Source of the DNA: Trametopsis cervina
Lineage: Eukaryota > Basidiomycota > Agaricomycetes > Polyporales > Irpicaceae
DNA length: 64,000 nt
Direction of reading: 5' to 3'
Assembly: GCA_022385755.1 (NCBI GenBank)
Contig: MU278381.1
Span: forward strand, 62,001-126,000
The position numbers and the translations under genes are program-made. The notes under the pieces were generated by a model, which did no database searches, was not told the origin of the DNA, and saw only the letters and a list, made by a program, of their open reading frames with translations. Below are positions 38,325-49,785 of this stretch, in pieces (position 1 is the stretch's first letter; every line of letters starts with the position of its first letter).

Positions 38325-40966
38325 TCACAATTTTTGTTCCATAGGGACAGCAAGATGATGCTGGTCTGCGAGCTGCTTGTCTTCCTGCTCGAGGCTGCCT
38401 GTCTCAGCGGAGCCGCGGATAGGATCCATGTGCACATCTCCGACGACTGGTTCGGGTCGGTACAAGCCCGTGCGATCAGCGACCCAGAGCCTAGGCGACG
38501 TATTATCAGCATATATGCGGCAGAAAACACCAGAAACAACGTACATCCAGGTAGGGACGATGCTCCCTGGGGGAATAACCCATGGTTCGGCCTCATCGTA
38601 ATTGGGAGGAATGATCCGGTCATTCGAGAGTCGGCGGAGTGCGTACGCGACGCTGTTGATGAGCACGTATGACACGATACCGGCGATGACACCGTATGCG
38701 ATGCTATAAGCGAGAGTTGAGCAAACGGAACGAAAGGTTAATGGGCTCATGGTGGTGCTTACTTGTAGGTCAGAGGGATGATTATGAGGGTCAAGAACGC
38801 CGGTACGGCATCGCCCACATAGTCCCAGTTGATATCCCGTACACTACACACCCACCCCTATCAGCAAACAGCCATAACCGAGCGAAGCCAGTGTGCAAAC
38901 ACCCACTTTCTGATCATCAAAGAACCGACAATAACGAGCGCACCCCCAGTCGCCCACGACGGGATCGAAGCGAAGATCGGGGAGAAGAAGACGGAGACGA
39001 AGAACGCGAGGCCGGTGACCATCGCTGTTATGCCCGTCTTGCCGCCCTCGGATATACCGGTGGCGCTCTCGATGAAGGCGGTGACGGGGGACGTGCCCAT
39101 GAGCGCACCCATGCTGATGCTGAATGCGTCGACGCAGTATGCGATGGTGGAGTTCTCGAAGTCGAGTGTGACGGGGTCGCGGAGACCGGCGAACTTGGCC
39201 ATGGAGTATAGCGTACCGGTGGTGTCTACGGGGGTGGTGAGCGAGTTGCGTAAGATTGAATGGTTTATGGCTCACCGAGGATATCGACGTAAAGGAACGT
39301 GATCAGTGCATACCAGACACGGCCGTTGCTGCGTTAAAATGTTGAGCATTGTGTATAGAGAAGGCTGGGACCAGTCGTTCTCACCTATAGTTGTAGTCGA
39401 TAGCATTGCCGACGAGCTTCAAGGGCCTGAAGGTGACCACTTGCTTGAAGAAGTCGAACGCTTCGTCGCCTGCGGGCGTATGCGGGAAGAACGTCACAGC
39501 GGTCGGTCGTGGCCATGAGATAATTGACGTCAAAAAGATGCCGATAAGGATAGCGCCCTTTACTCGGTATAGCATCAGGAACACGGTGAAGACCCTGGAG
39601 GAAGGCATTTAGCCATGAAAGCACAAGCGATAATTTTGGAAACTCAGAGACGCACCCGCCGACGAAGATTCCGAGCCACATGGTAGGACTTTGCAATACG
39701 TGACTGGCGCAGTAGTTCGCAAGATCATCACTAACAAAGTCTGCAAGAAATCAGCTTCATGTGATTCTATCGGAGAAGAAGAAATGGTGCATACATTGCG
39801 GTTTGCATCCACCGAGTCCAACCAAGTTGACTGTATCTCCGCCCACGACGCCGAGACCGCCACTCGCTGAAAGATCACGATGAGCGGATGCAGATATAAA
39901 TAACGTGTGAAGGACTCACACAGTCCAATGAAGCTAATTTGCACGGATGGGGTTGTTAGCACGGACGAGAAGTCCAGTCCACATGCTACTCACGCAATGA
40001 ACAAGCCAATGCCAGCGCCAACTGACAGCACAAGCGACTGAGGCATGATCCTTGCAAGCCATTGACGCAGGCCCAGTAATGACAGGATGAAGAATATCCA
40101 CCTGTTCCACTGTAAGAAACGTGCATTTCTGCAGTGTATCCGTGATGCCACTTACCCCTCCAAAAAGACAGCTGCGAGGGCCTCGCGATAGGTGATGATG
40201 CCCGTTCCGTGGAAACTAGCATATGGTCGTGTAAGCAGAGACTACGGATATCAAAGGATATTGCACTTACCCAACAACGGAGTATGTGAACTAGTTAACA
40301 CGATAGGCTGATGTCAGAGCATTATCAGGCGCGCTACAAACATTCAGGCACTTACATACGCATTCAATCCCAGGCCCGGCGCCATGCCGACTGGCAGGTT
40401 CGCGAGGAGGCCCATCAGGAACGACGCCAACGCAGCCACAGCCGCTGTCGTTGTGATAAGGTCTCGGCGGACCTCATCTACGCACAGGGCGTAGGTGGGA
40501 TCTGTCGCACACCCGTCATTCGTTGGGCAGACACATGTGCCTCCGGTGTCAGAAATAATGGAGGCGTTGACCGAGATCTGGGGTGGGACGCGTTCAGGTG
40601 TGCTCGGTCAGCACCGGGAAGAGTTGCGCTCACGATGTACGCCATGGCGGCCTATATTGTAGAGTGAGTGGAATGGGCGCTATAAGACAGAGAGAACGCA
40701 CCCATGTTGTGAGACCAGCACGAATTTCAGTCTGTGGAACGGAATAACGCAGGTCTTTAGCAACCAACATCATAGGGAAACTTGCACACGACGCACCAGG
40801 AAACGCGAACCAACTCGCTGTCGCGGATGACCCGAACCCTCCAGTCGGAACCATCTTCCGGCGAACGAATCAGCGACCTGTAATGCAGCATCTCAGTGCG
40901 TCTCGGAGAACGTCAGAGGGGACGACAACATACAGTAGCGTTGATTCTGTGGATTAGCTGGACCAT
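38325..40966 (-). CDS. azgA: AzgA-type purine (adenine/guanine/hypoxanthine) permease
   Basis: Plasma-membrane proton symporter for purine bases, of the AzgA branch of nucleobase transporters. The first exons splice as MVQLIHRINATVADSFAGRW, then FRLEGSGHPRQRVGSRFL and TEIRAGLTTWAAMAYIVSVN, with family-typical SDTGGTCVCPTNDGCA. Later segments: MGLLANLPVGMAPGLGLNAY, YREALAAVFLEGWIFFILSL, SVGAGIGLFIAFIGL, TLYSMAKFAGLRDPVTLDFE, FSISMGALMGTSPVTAFIES with TGISEGGKTG, and FASIPSWATGGALVIVGSLM. The TGISEGGKTG loop is a substrate-site motif of the family. The C-terminus is cytoplasmic and ends SLEQEDKQLADQHHLAVPME QKL. Paired GATA sites 70-90 nt upstream suggest nitrogen control. More than ten short introns. 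Intact and confident. Confidence 0.92.
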
Positions 40967-41845
40967 GGTGGTCGTACGAGTCCAAGCCGGAGGAGCGGGA
41001 TGTTTGGCACCCTTTATGCGCCCGTTGCTAATGGCTTATCAGGCCGATGATAAGAACTTCCAACGTCGGCACGCTCTACGCCACGGACTTATGATGGGCT
41101 GCGTGGCTCATGTCAGACTCGGAAGATCTTAGCGCAATTTGTGAATGCGAATTTTTCTTTAATTCAGGTGGGAGTCACCGCAAGCATCTGCTTCCGAAAA
41201 ATTACAAGTTACCAGTTCTGCCTAATCGGGAATCACACCCGGCAGTACGCTCTGCGATCACTCGACGCTTTGATCGCACAGGTCAGAGTGAGCACTTGGC
41301 CACACACGTCGTCTGCGCAGCATACCCACAGGAGAGTGTCGAGCTGGCGGGCGGGCAAGCGGTTGGCTATAGGTGTAGAAAGCACTCCCAGGCTGGACCC
41401 TGCATGTGGTTTTCGGAAGATACCATCGCAGCAGAAGGAGATGCGATCGTTCAAGCTTGCCGTCAAATGCTAATTGCATCCTGCGCGCCCCATTTTGGTT
41501 CAAGTTTTGTGATATCCCATGGTCAATATTATGTGATTCTAAGTGAAGCATTCAAGTGGACTCTGATTCAGCACTGCATTGGCAGGGATGTCGAGGCGCT
41601 GGGTCAGCGGAAGCAAAGGCACTCGAAATGCTCTGCAAAACTTGCTGGTGGCGTCCACGTGGCAATACTGTGACGATGTGACAGTAGTGACCTTTCAAGC
41701 GCTCAAGGCGAAGAGAGCGACCGAACGCGTTCTGGAGGCTCTTCGTCCACTGCTTTCGCGCGTCGTTCGTTCGGCCTTGGTTCATCGACATTCTCTACTG
41801 TGACTCTGGCTAGTTCTGTGCCGCTGCAAGGCTGTCTCTCGTCTC
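40967..41845. other. Divergent promoter region of permease and RhoGEF genes
   Basis: About 880 nt between two divergent genes. The permease side holds a CATAAAGG-like TATA sequence on the minus strand near 41011-41018 and the GATA pair at 41035-41054. Short frames have no recognised motif. Confidence 0.45.
41035..41054. promoter_or_regulatory. Inverted pair of GATA sites upstream of the purine permease
   Basis: CTTATC at 41035-41040 and GATAAG at 41049-41054 form an inverted pair of GATA-factor sites, 8 nt apart and about 70-90 nt upstream of the permease start codon. Fungal AreA/Nit2 GATA activators bind closely spaced HGATAR pairs in nitrogen-catabolite promoters, and AzgA-type permeases are known targets in Aspergillus. 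Binding here is inferred. Confidence 0.45.
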
Positions 41846-44800
41846 ATGTCTGCATATGGTTCTTCTCGTCGTCCGGCTCCTGCGTCTAGTGCTGCTACAT
41901 TCTCTCGAACGGGCAACTTCCAACCGCCATCTTTCTACGCTGCTGCAGCTGGGCTGCAATACTCGCCGAAACCTGGTTCGTCTATGCCAAATCCCGAGCT
42001 AAACTCTGCTGGCCATAATCACAACGGGGCTCCTCTGTGCTACCCTACCGCTGGAACTGAGGATCAAGAACCGGAACCCGGCAGCCGTCGTTCAAATTCG
42101 TTCTCCAGATCTTTCTCGCGAACGAAGTCTCAACGAAATGAGAAGGCACCGAACACACAAGACCGCAGGAAAAGCCAGATGGCAGAGCTGCCCTTTCTGG
42201 AAACACAGCTGTTACCCTCTTTGCGAGATACAATCGACCGGATGACCCATCCTCATCGTCCAGAACACGAAGATTCCGCTCAAAAATACCAGGAGAATAG
42301 GTCTTTTCAAGATGGTCCTCCGCCTACGCCCCGCGCTGCTCGGTCCGGGCCCTCAGACGTTCGCGGGACTCAGCGTACTGGTCAATCATCGATACCGTCC
42401 TCCCCCTACGCATCTGCCATGTCTTCAGTCTTGCACAAATATCCAACGTCGAACCCTTCCTCGCCTGCTATCCCAAACAGTCCGGCAATATGGAAGCAAG
42501 CTCCCTCTTCAACATATCATACACCTCGCCTAGAAAGCCAGACCCCTTCTACGCGGTCGTCGTCGAAACTTCCTACCACTGCTCGTAATGCAGCCGTGCT
42601 CTCCCCGGCTTCGGTTTCTGTCCCCGTGTCACCTCTTCCAGGAAGATCCCCAGGAAGACCCTCGAAAATACCCAAGGGTGACGCTCTATCAGCTCCCTCA
42701 CCTGTCAGTACCTCTTTCTGCGCATACACTAAGTCGCAGTAATGCTCAATTTGAACTAACAGAATAGCAAACTGCGATCTCCGAACTTGCGATCACCGTC
42801 CAAGCTGCCTACACCCAGTTCTCCATATCCCACACCCAATCCTGACACCCGCTCGACAACTCCTCGAGCACGTCAGGTTGACAGCCCATATCAATCGACA
42901 CGGACTCCAGCTTCGTATCGTCCCAGCGTCGCTCAAACCCATTCCACTACTGACAGCGGATCGGAACTGGAACACGAATACAATCGATCGTTAGGTGGTG
43001 GGAGGTTGGTAGTTGCGAACGCTGAAATCTTTCCAAGCTCTTCGGAGAGTGACGCCGAGCATGCCGGACTGCGTGAACGGCGACAACCATCACCTCGGTC
43101 GAATCGCTATGCGAGTGCGCGATCTACGGAACGAGGTGAAGACAGGTCGAGGTCTGAGATGACACGAAGGGATGACCCTGCTGTCGTCTCTTCGGATTCG
43201 CGTCGCCATCGAAGACACAAGTCAAGGAAAGACAGAGCGTCTGTAGGGTTGGGTCTTCGTTTTGATTCGGACAATCCGCCTCCGGACGCTACGCGTGATA
43301 GGGGATTCGAGGCATATCCAGATCCTGGCTATGACCGTGGCCGTCGCGAAGAGTATCCACAACAGCACACCAACGCATATAGCCATCCTCAAGCGGACGA
43401 AAGAGACTACAAGAGAAGCTCTGGGCTATCCGAAGGTCGGCGGCGACGAGAAGCACTCGTAGGGCTCGTAAACGGCCTTCAACATGAATACGGCGATCTT
43501 TCAGGTGATAATGATGCAGCCGTCCAGGATGAAGATGATAGTCACTCCGAGATTGGGGCTGTGGTCGCTACACCATCAATGGAGTTGGAAGATGATAACC
43601 GTACTCAACGAGCGTACGACCAACATGGATACACAGGAAATAGGGCCAACGACAGAGAGGAGTATTATGACACTCGAAGGACAGATCAAAACACTCGGAA
43701 TCACTCTAATTCTCAGCAGAGGGAAGCTGGACACAACCGACGCTCGAGTTCGCTCCCTCCTGGAGCCGCCAAGTCTGCATTGCGCCAGCCTGGGCCCGGA
43801 CGGTCGGCGCAACGGCAGGAGCAAAATCCAGAGCCTCCTCGGTCTTCAAAGCAGACAAAGTCGCGACACCGGATGAGCATGAGCATGGACCAGTCGAAGG
43901 CTACACCACGGCAAGGCTCGTCGAGGTCCAACCGGAACTCTGTGCAAAAGCGAGACTCTGGAACTGACCAACGTCCGAATGCAAAACGAAGAGACTCCGC
44001 CGCCCGCGAACGAGAGGCCTTCGGTATCCCTGCATCGCTGTCCTATGGAGGGATCGACCGTGAAGACGCACAAGACGCGCACGAACAACACCCGAGGCAG
44101 GAATTTGCTCGGACTACTAGCGATACTGAGATCTCTACTGTGACTGGCGACGACTTGGTATCTTCTGAAGGCAACCGTGAAATTCTGAGTGTGGCTGCTA
44201 CTGCTCTGTTCGACAAGCTGTCTGGGACTCCTGGGGCTCGCGCTGATGCTAAACGGGACGACGTGCGGTCTAGGTCTGGGCGACAGTACTTGCCTGAGCG
44301 ACGTGAGGAGGCACCGCCGGAGCGTTATCAGCCTCAAAATGCGCAAGCGTCTTCGTCGAGGCCGAAATCGATTGTGGAAAGCTCGAGTGCACCATCTGTA
44401 TACGAACCCGAGCCTGAAATTGAGCAACATCACGAGGATACACCTGTTCCACAAAGCTCCGATACCTGGCGCTCGACTATGCGGCCGAAAGTCTACGACA
44501 GGCTACTCAGTGTACACGGACCCACCGAAATGGAACGTCAAGAGATCATCTTCCGCTACTTCCGTTCTCAGCAACAGCTCTTGTACCGTCTGAAAGCTAC
44601 TCTGCGCGTGTTCGTCTTGCCTCTGCGTCGGCAGCACAGCAAAACTTGGATCCCTGGTGTACCGACCGCCGTCGGACGCCTGTTCGACTGGTTGGAAGAC
44701 ATAATCAACCTACATAGCGCGATTGCTGAGACGCTCACGAACGTCGTCGCACCCTGGGAATCTGGGACTGTCGTCCTGCAGTTCGCGAAACCGCTGCAGG

Positions 44801-46146
44801 CGTTCGTACCGAAGCTGGAGGTCTATCAGCCGTATTTGGTGAGATATGAGCAAGTGAGGGGCATGATCTCGCAGCATGTCGCGGCGGCCAACGATCAGTT
44901 TGGGGAGTTTGTCAAGATGCAGCAGAAACGCAAGGAGTGTGAGGGGTGGACGTTGACTGACCTTCTTGAGCAACCTGTGTCGTATCTATCGACGTCGCTC
45001 GACACGTTCGAGGTGAGTATCCCTCGGGTTTTTGCATCTGCGAACCTCATTGTTCTTCGTAGCATCTGTGGGAACTCACGCCTACCGAGCATCCCGATCA
45101 TCTTTCCGCCTTTTCACTGTATCATTCTACACGGATGATCATCCATGTTCTTTGGGAGGTAAAACTGCGCGAAGAGGAGTACGACTACGTGAAGCATATC
45201 TCCACAAAGATTGAAGGACTATTACCCTCTGTTCAGCTCGCTACACGTGAACGTCGGCTGCTCTGGCACGGAGATCTGACCTGTCAAACTCTAGAACAGC
45301 ATTCACGATCGGGAAGCTCGTCCAAACAGGCGTCGTCGGCTGTCTTGTCTCCTGGGGGAAACCGCGCTGGACCATACGCCACTCCGGCAATAGTTGTGTC
45401 CCCCTGTCCTGAAGATACAGACAGATATCGAGGCTCCGCGTCAGAGGATGCCCCGACGTCGAAACCTGTTTCGACACGGGTCTTCGTGTTTACTGATGTT
45501 GTTATGATTGGACGGACGTTGACGAGGCAAAGGGCAAGCGGCGCACAGTGGAAGCTTATCCCGGATGTTGGTACGGCGCGGGTACTGAGGGTCATTTCGC
45601 CCCACACGGAGTCAGGTATGTGTCTCGTAGCTCAATGCCATCGCGCTTTTTATTGAATAGGCTGTATACGCAGACGATCATTTCAAGCTGGAACTACTGC
45701 CACTGAACCAGCACGACCTCCAGTCCGGGATGATACCACACGAACGCAGCGTAATCGTCGTCGACCTTTCTCCCCCGACCCGGCTCACAGACTCAGAGCG
45801 TGCGACCGCCACGAATGCTTTCAGACGATGCCACGCATACACGCTCCGCTCTCTCTCATTCCCGTCTCATTCAGGACAATACCTGCCTCACGGTGCCCAC
45901 CTCGATCTGGAGCAAGACACGCAACGGAGCGTCATGGCAATCCTGAGCACCGGCTTACCCCTCCCGAAAAGCCCGTCTATCCAGATGGCAGACACCGGAC
46001 GGGCTGGGACAGCGGACCCGTCCACGGATCATGATAGGGAGCGAGAAGAGAGGGGGTGGTGGGCGTTGAGGTTTCAGCAGGTTCTGAGAGAGATGCAGAG
46101 GCAGGATCCTATGGCGTCTCTTCAGGCGTTGGAGATAGCACATTGA
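41846..46146 (+). CDS. Rho guanine-nucleotide exchange factor (DH-PH) with long disordered N-terminus
   Basis: Predicted exchange factor activating a Rho-family GTPase, so acting in polarity and actin organisation at the membrane. The first 850 or so residues are Ser/Pro/Arg-rich and disordered (RRSNSFSRSFSRTKSQRNEK; SKLPTPSSPYPTPNPD after the first intron). The DH domain begins ERQEIIFRYFRSQQQLLYRL, continues RLFDWLEDIINLHSAIAETL and LLEQPVSYLSTSLDTFE, and is spliced at 45015 to HLWELTPTEHPDHLSAFSLY. A PH-like region follows: RERRLLWHGDLTCQTL, RVFVFTDVVMIGRTLTRQRA, WKLIPDVGTARVLRVI. The last intron, before DDHFKLELLPLNQHDLQSG, uses the acceptor near 45673. The C-terminus is WWALRFQQVLREMQRQDPMA, then SLQALEIAH. 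A degenerate copy of this 3' end is at 49569-49756. Confidence 0.85.
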
Positions 46147-48310
46147 TGATAGACTATACTATACTCATGTTCTACTTTATTACTCATACCGTTTCGTATA
46201 TAATTCGCATATATGCTGTTAGGACGATACAGGTGTCCGAAAATCTCTCTGCCTCGCTCGAAGCTCTTGAGCGTCACGTGTTCATTTCCCTGGCGCGCAT
46301 GCTACGACCACGAATTGCCTCTCGTCCTTTTCCTTCTCGCGTTGCTCTACAGTACGTTCGGTTTTGCCCCTCGACTGGATGCCAAACGGAAAGAAATGCT
46401 CGTGCTTTGATGAACTCCACCTCACGTAACATGGCCCGTCTTGCAAAGTTTCCTCATCTCACACCCGATACAGGCCAGGACATACCCACATCGGCGAGGT
46501 TCATACGCCCCATAGCTTCACTTACATTCACTCCGTGAATTGAGAGGATGTACGATCCTCATTGTACACACCCCTCGAGCTTCCACTCTAGATTGGAGGA
46601 TAGCGCATCTCTTTGCGTAGAGAAATGGTCGACTGCGGGTTCCTTAGTGGCCACTGTTGCCTTGGAGGCTACTGCAAATGTGTAGCGGGCCATGGAAGCG
46701 CTGCAGACTTGGGTGTATGCATGTATGCTTCTCACCTTCCCTTCGTCCACTGCGTCATCGTCAGTGTTTGACCCTGATGCAGACTGCTCTATATGCCCGT
46801 CTCTCGGTGCGTCCCCGTTTTCAAACCGTAGTTACTAACTCTACCATGTGAGTGTTAGCGACTGTCACTGCCAAATCTTGCTTAATCAACAAGTGTACCA
46901 GCTCTTCCAGCGCTGGGTTTGGCTGTTATCGACTGTGAGCACCTGGTTTCTGCCTGATGCGACGTGCTCACTTGCCGACTGAACTCTTGTACCGTTTTGA
47001 ATCGCAGAGCGCATCTGTCTATGCATCGATTACCCTCACAGTGACGTTTACTAACAAAAAGGGTTCAGCACATCGGAGTACCGAGCGAGGGTTCAAAAGA
47101 ATTTCCTTACGTCTTTCCAGTGAGTATTGCAAGGCCGACACCCGAACCACAACACAGGCAGCGCCGGAATCGTCCTCTTTCGTTGCTGTATCACCATCCA
47201 TGGCTCTAGGAATGTACTCCGTTGTTCTCAAGCTTGGACTTACATCCGTCGGTAATCTTATGAATGAGGGGCTTGGGGCTCCGCCTGCTTCACGTACTCT
47301 GTTGGCCAACAGCCACAATGCGTCTCGGTCTCTGGATAACGATGTCGCTGTATGCGTGCCAATCTCGGAGTAATCAAATACTGCCATGTCCATGATTATC
47401 TAGGCAACGAAAAGGACCTTCTGGACGTCGTCAAAGGGTCAGAAGAACACACCTTCTCGGTGGATAACACACACGATGGCCAGTCCAGCTTCCAAAACTT
47501 CTACTTTGGACTACGTCAATCAATCCCTGCCCGCTTTGCCAAGAATTTTGTGGATAATCGGTTGTACATGCATGGGGGTAGGAAGTTACAGCAGATACTC
47601 CTGTGCATTCGTCACACAGAACAATGCTTGAAGCGATAGAGTTTGCGTCCTTGGGTGCGTTTCCTGCCATATTGACGTTAGCGAACATCAGCCCTGACTA
47701 TCACGCCAGTTTCTCCTAGACAGTTCTCGCGCTATAAAAACCATGTTCCATTCTAATGTGTCTTTACATACCACACGTGAATACAGGATCGTCTGTGGAG
47801 ACTCTCGCTCTCTAGTGAACACATGCTATGGGGCCAACAAGAGACACCGGCGGAGGCCTCTAGTATTTAACCGTAGACCACGGTTTATGCTGTGCACCGT
47901 TGACATAGAAGCCGACTAACGAAGTTACAGATAGTCACGTAGTCGGAAACATACGTCAATCGTTTGTCACAGGAGGATTCAGCTAGAATGTCTACCCGTA
48001 CGTCGTATACCTAACCTCTTACGTTCAGATGCTCATCAGACCACATGCAGCCAAACCATAGGAGATGCATTCTGTTCAGAACTGGCCGTTGGTATATGAC
48101 ATGAAGCATGAAAATTCGCACGAGTACAGGTACCGCTGAGCAGACGCCGTTGTACAGAGTCTCATAGTTGGCTTGCGGTAGTAGGAATCCTCATAGCATA
48201 GCCTGCTCAGATGCTTCTCTGCGCACTGGGGTCGAGGTGCGAGTCCCACTCTTCTCGTCTTTGTATCCCTATACATCACATCTCGTCGCTGTTCGTATTC
48301 CCTACTCGCA
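46147..48310. other. 2.2 kb region without a recognised gene
   Basis: Lies between the RhoGEF gene and the HeLo-like gene. Open frames at 46957-47373 (+) and 47019-47393 (-) overlap and neither shows a family motif. The composition is like its neighbours. It could hold a decayed gene or a lineage-specific gene with many small exons that I could not assemble. Confidence 0.4.
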
Positions 48311-49137
48311 ATGATCTCTCTCAGCACCATCGAAGACGCAGTCAAGGTTGTGAAGTTGCTCAAGGAGTTGATTGGCGATTGGAAAAAGGCGCCGGAGGCG
48401 ATAAAGCTCTTGGAAATCGAGGCCGCAGCCGTGGAGACACTGCTGCTCGACCTCGGTACACATCACTCGCGAAGTTTGGACGGTATAGCGGAAGAGGGAG
48501 CCCGGGTGGGGGAGCTTGACAGTCTTGTTCGCCGCCATCTCAAGGAGATCGAGAAATTTTTGGAGGAGGTGCAGATGAAGAGCCCATCTGGGACGGTCAG
48601 AGTAAAGAAGCGGGTGTGGTTGTGGAAGAAGATCAGCGGCGACGACGTGAAAGAGCTCTCCTCTCAGCTCGCAGCTCTTCGAGGTGTATTGTACACCATG
48701 GCGGCGTCGACTCTCATGTGCGTATTTTGTGCATCATTTATCGAAGTGCACCAGGTTTCTGAGCGGTGGTCGACAGACAATCGAGCGCACAACATGAGCA
48801 GACTCTGGTGAACATCCTGCAAACACAGCGTGCCACCAAGAGCGACCCTTCCGTCGCGCACCAACAGCCTACGCCCGCCGCCCCAGTCCCGCAGCAGCGC
48901 TACGGGCACAGCCAGTCCTTGGAAGGCTGCCACTGCGTCTACCAGAATACCACCGCCACTGACCAGGTTATCCCCGAGAGACTGGCGTCCCATCTCGGAC
49001 GATGGTATATCCCTAGGCGTCCAGCATTTAACGCCCATGATTGTCGTCGTTACTATGATAGACTATCTCCGCATAGCATGTTGGCGTTCTTTTTTTTTTT
49101 TGAATTTTTTTTTCTCCGTTTACAGGGTCTTGAGTGA
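48311..49137 (+). CDS. Short HeLo-like / STAND N-terminal domain protein
   Basis: Exon 1 encodes MISLSTIEDAVKVVKLLKEL, then IGDWKKAPEAIKLLEIEAAA, VETLLLDLG, LVRRHLKEIEKFLEEVQMKS and LSSQLAALRGVLYTMAASTL, a helical bundle resembling the HeLo-like N-terminal domains of fungal STAND proteins. Splicing (donor after CTCAT near 48718, acceptor near 48779) keeps the frame and gives IQSSAQHEQTLVNILQTQRA, then a Gln/Pro-rich tail. No NACHT, ankyrin or WD domain follows, whereas STAND proteins carry these after the N-terminal domain. The end is uncertain: the frame runs across an almost pure T tract at 49090-49113 and may instead stop earlier by splicing. Family call is by helix pattern, not by a diagnostic motif. 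Confidence 0.55.
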
Positions 49138-49568
49138 TCACTCCTTATTAGGGAATAGCGATTGACGTTGCGAGCTGTGCGCTCACCGGCACTACTGCGC
49201 CTTTTTTGTTTATTTGTGTTTGCCGCTCCCGCCCCCGCCTTTGCTGTGCAAATCTATGGAAACGCCATCGCGCGTTTGCCTTCAACCGAAGAAACCCGTC
49301 GCGCGCTCCCTCGAAAACCTTCAGGTTGCACACTACACAGTAGCTATATCTCATGGAGTGCAGTGTCATTCTCAATAAATATAGGACACCTAGTACATGA
49401 GCAGCACAGAGTGTTTTACGAGCCACTATGGATGCTGACATGGGCTGCATGTAGACTGAGTTCTCCCATCAGTCTGAGTCTTTGCTGTCAGTGTTGTTGT
49501 TCTCCCGTCAATACTGAGTACAGTACCCTCCTCGCTTCCATTAACTCCGCCCTCTCAGACTCTCATTG

Positions 49569-49756
49569 ATCCTGTCCACGGGGTATGACCCATACCCGCC
49601 CTCCACAAAACCAGTGGACGCTAAGCAGGTTCTTCACGAGATGCAGAGTTAGGATCCTGTGGCATTTCTTCAAGCATTTGAGGCAGCGCATTGACATAGC
49701 TATACTCATGTTCTATTTTATATTCAGACCATTTAGTTTAATTCGCACATATGCTA
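49569..49756 (+). repeat. Degenerate duplicate of the RhoGEF 3' end
   Basis: This stretch aligns with 46017-46218, the last codons and 3' flank of the RhoGEF gene. Shared runs include GTTCT..GAGATGCAGAG..AGGATCCT.TGGC and, beyond the stop codon, TATACTCATGTTCTA.TTTAT and AATTCGCA.ATATGCT. In the frame matching the RhoGEF end, the copy has an internal TAG just before GATCCT and a small deletion, so it is not coding. It ends about 30 nt from the stop codon of the minus-strand MFS gene. The 430 nt to its left (49138-49568) show no gene. Confidence 0.75.
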
Positions 49757-49785
49757 GGTGGTTGGTGTCCCCAGATTTCCCCTTC

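Noticed and set aside
37526..38692. 388-codon minus-strand frame antisense to questin oxidase copy 2
   Set aside because: It lies opposite to well-supported exons and spans the end of the permease gene; it has no domain and arises from the GC-rich third positions of the sense gene.
43846..44454. 202-codon minus-strand frame within the RhoGEF gene
   Set aside because: Arg/Ser-rich mirror of the low-complexity coding strand, without any motif.
46540..46570. Imperfect palindrome GAGGATGTACGATCCTC as a possible operator or terminator
   Set aside because: Single, short and imperfect; no neighbouring gene explains it, and such matches are expected by chance.
46957..47393. Overlapping open frames of about 125-138 codons on both strands
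   Set aside because: No family motif, no splice-linked continuation, and the two strands cannot both be coding; likely chance frames.
48195..48260. Possible tRNA because of a B-box-like GGTGCGAGTCC
   Set aside because: No matching T stem, anticodon arm or acceptor stem could be folded around it.
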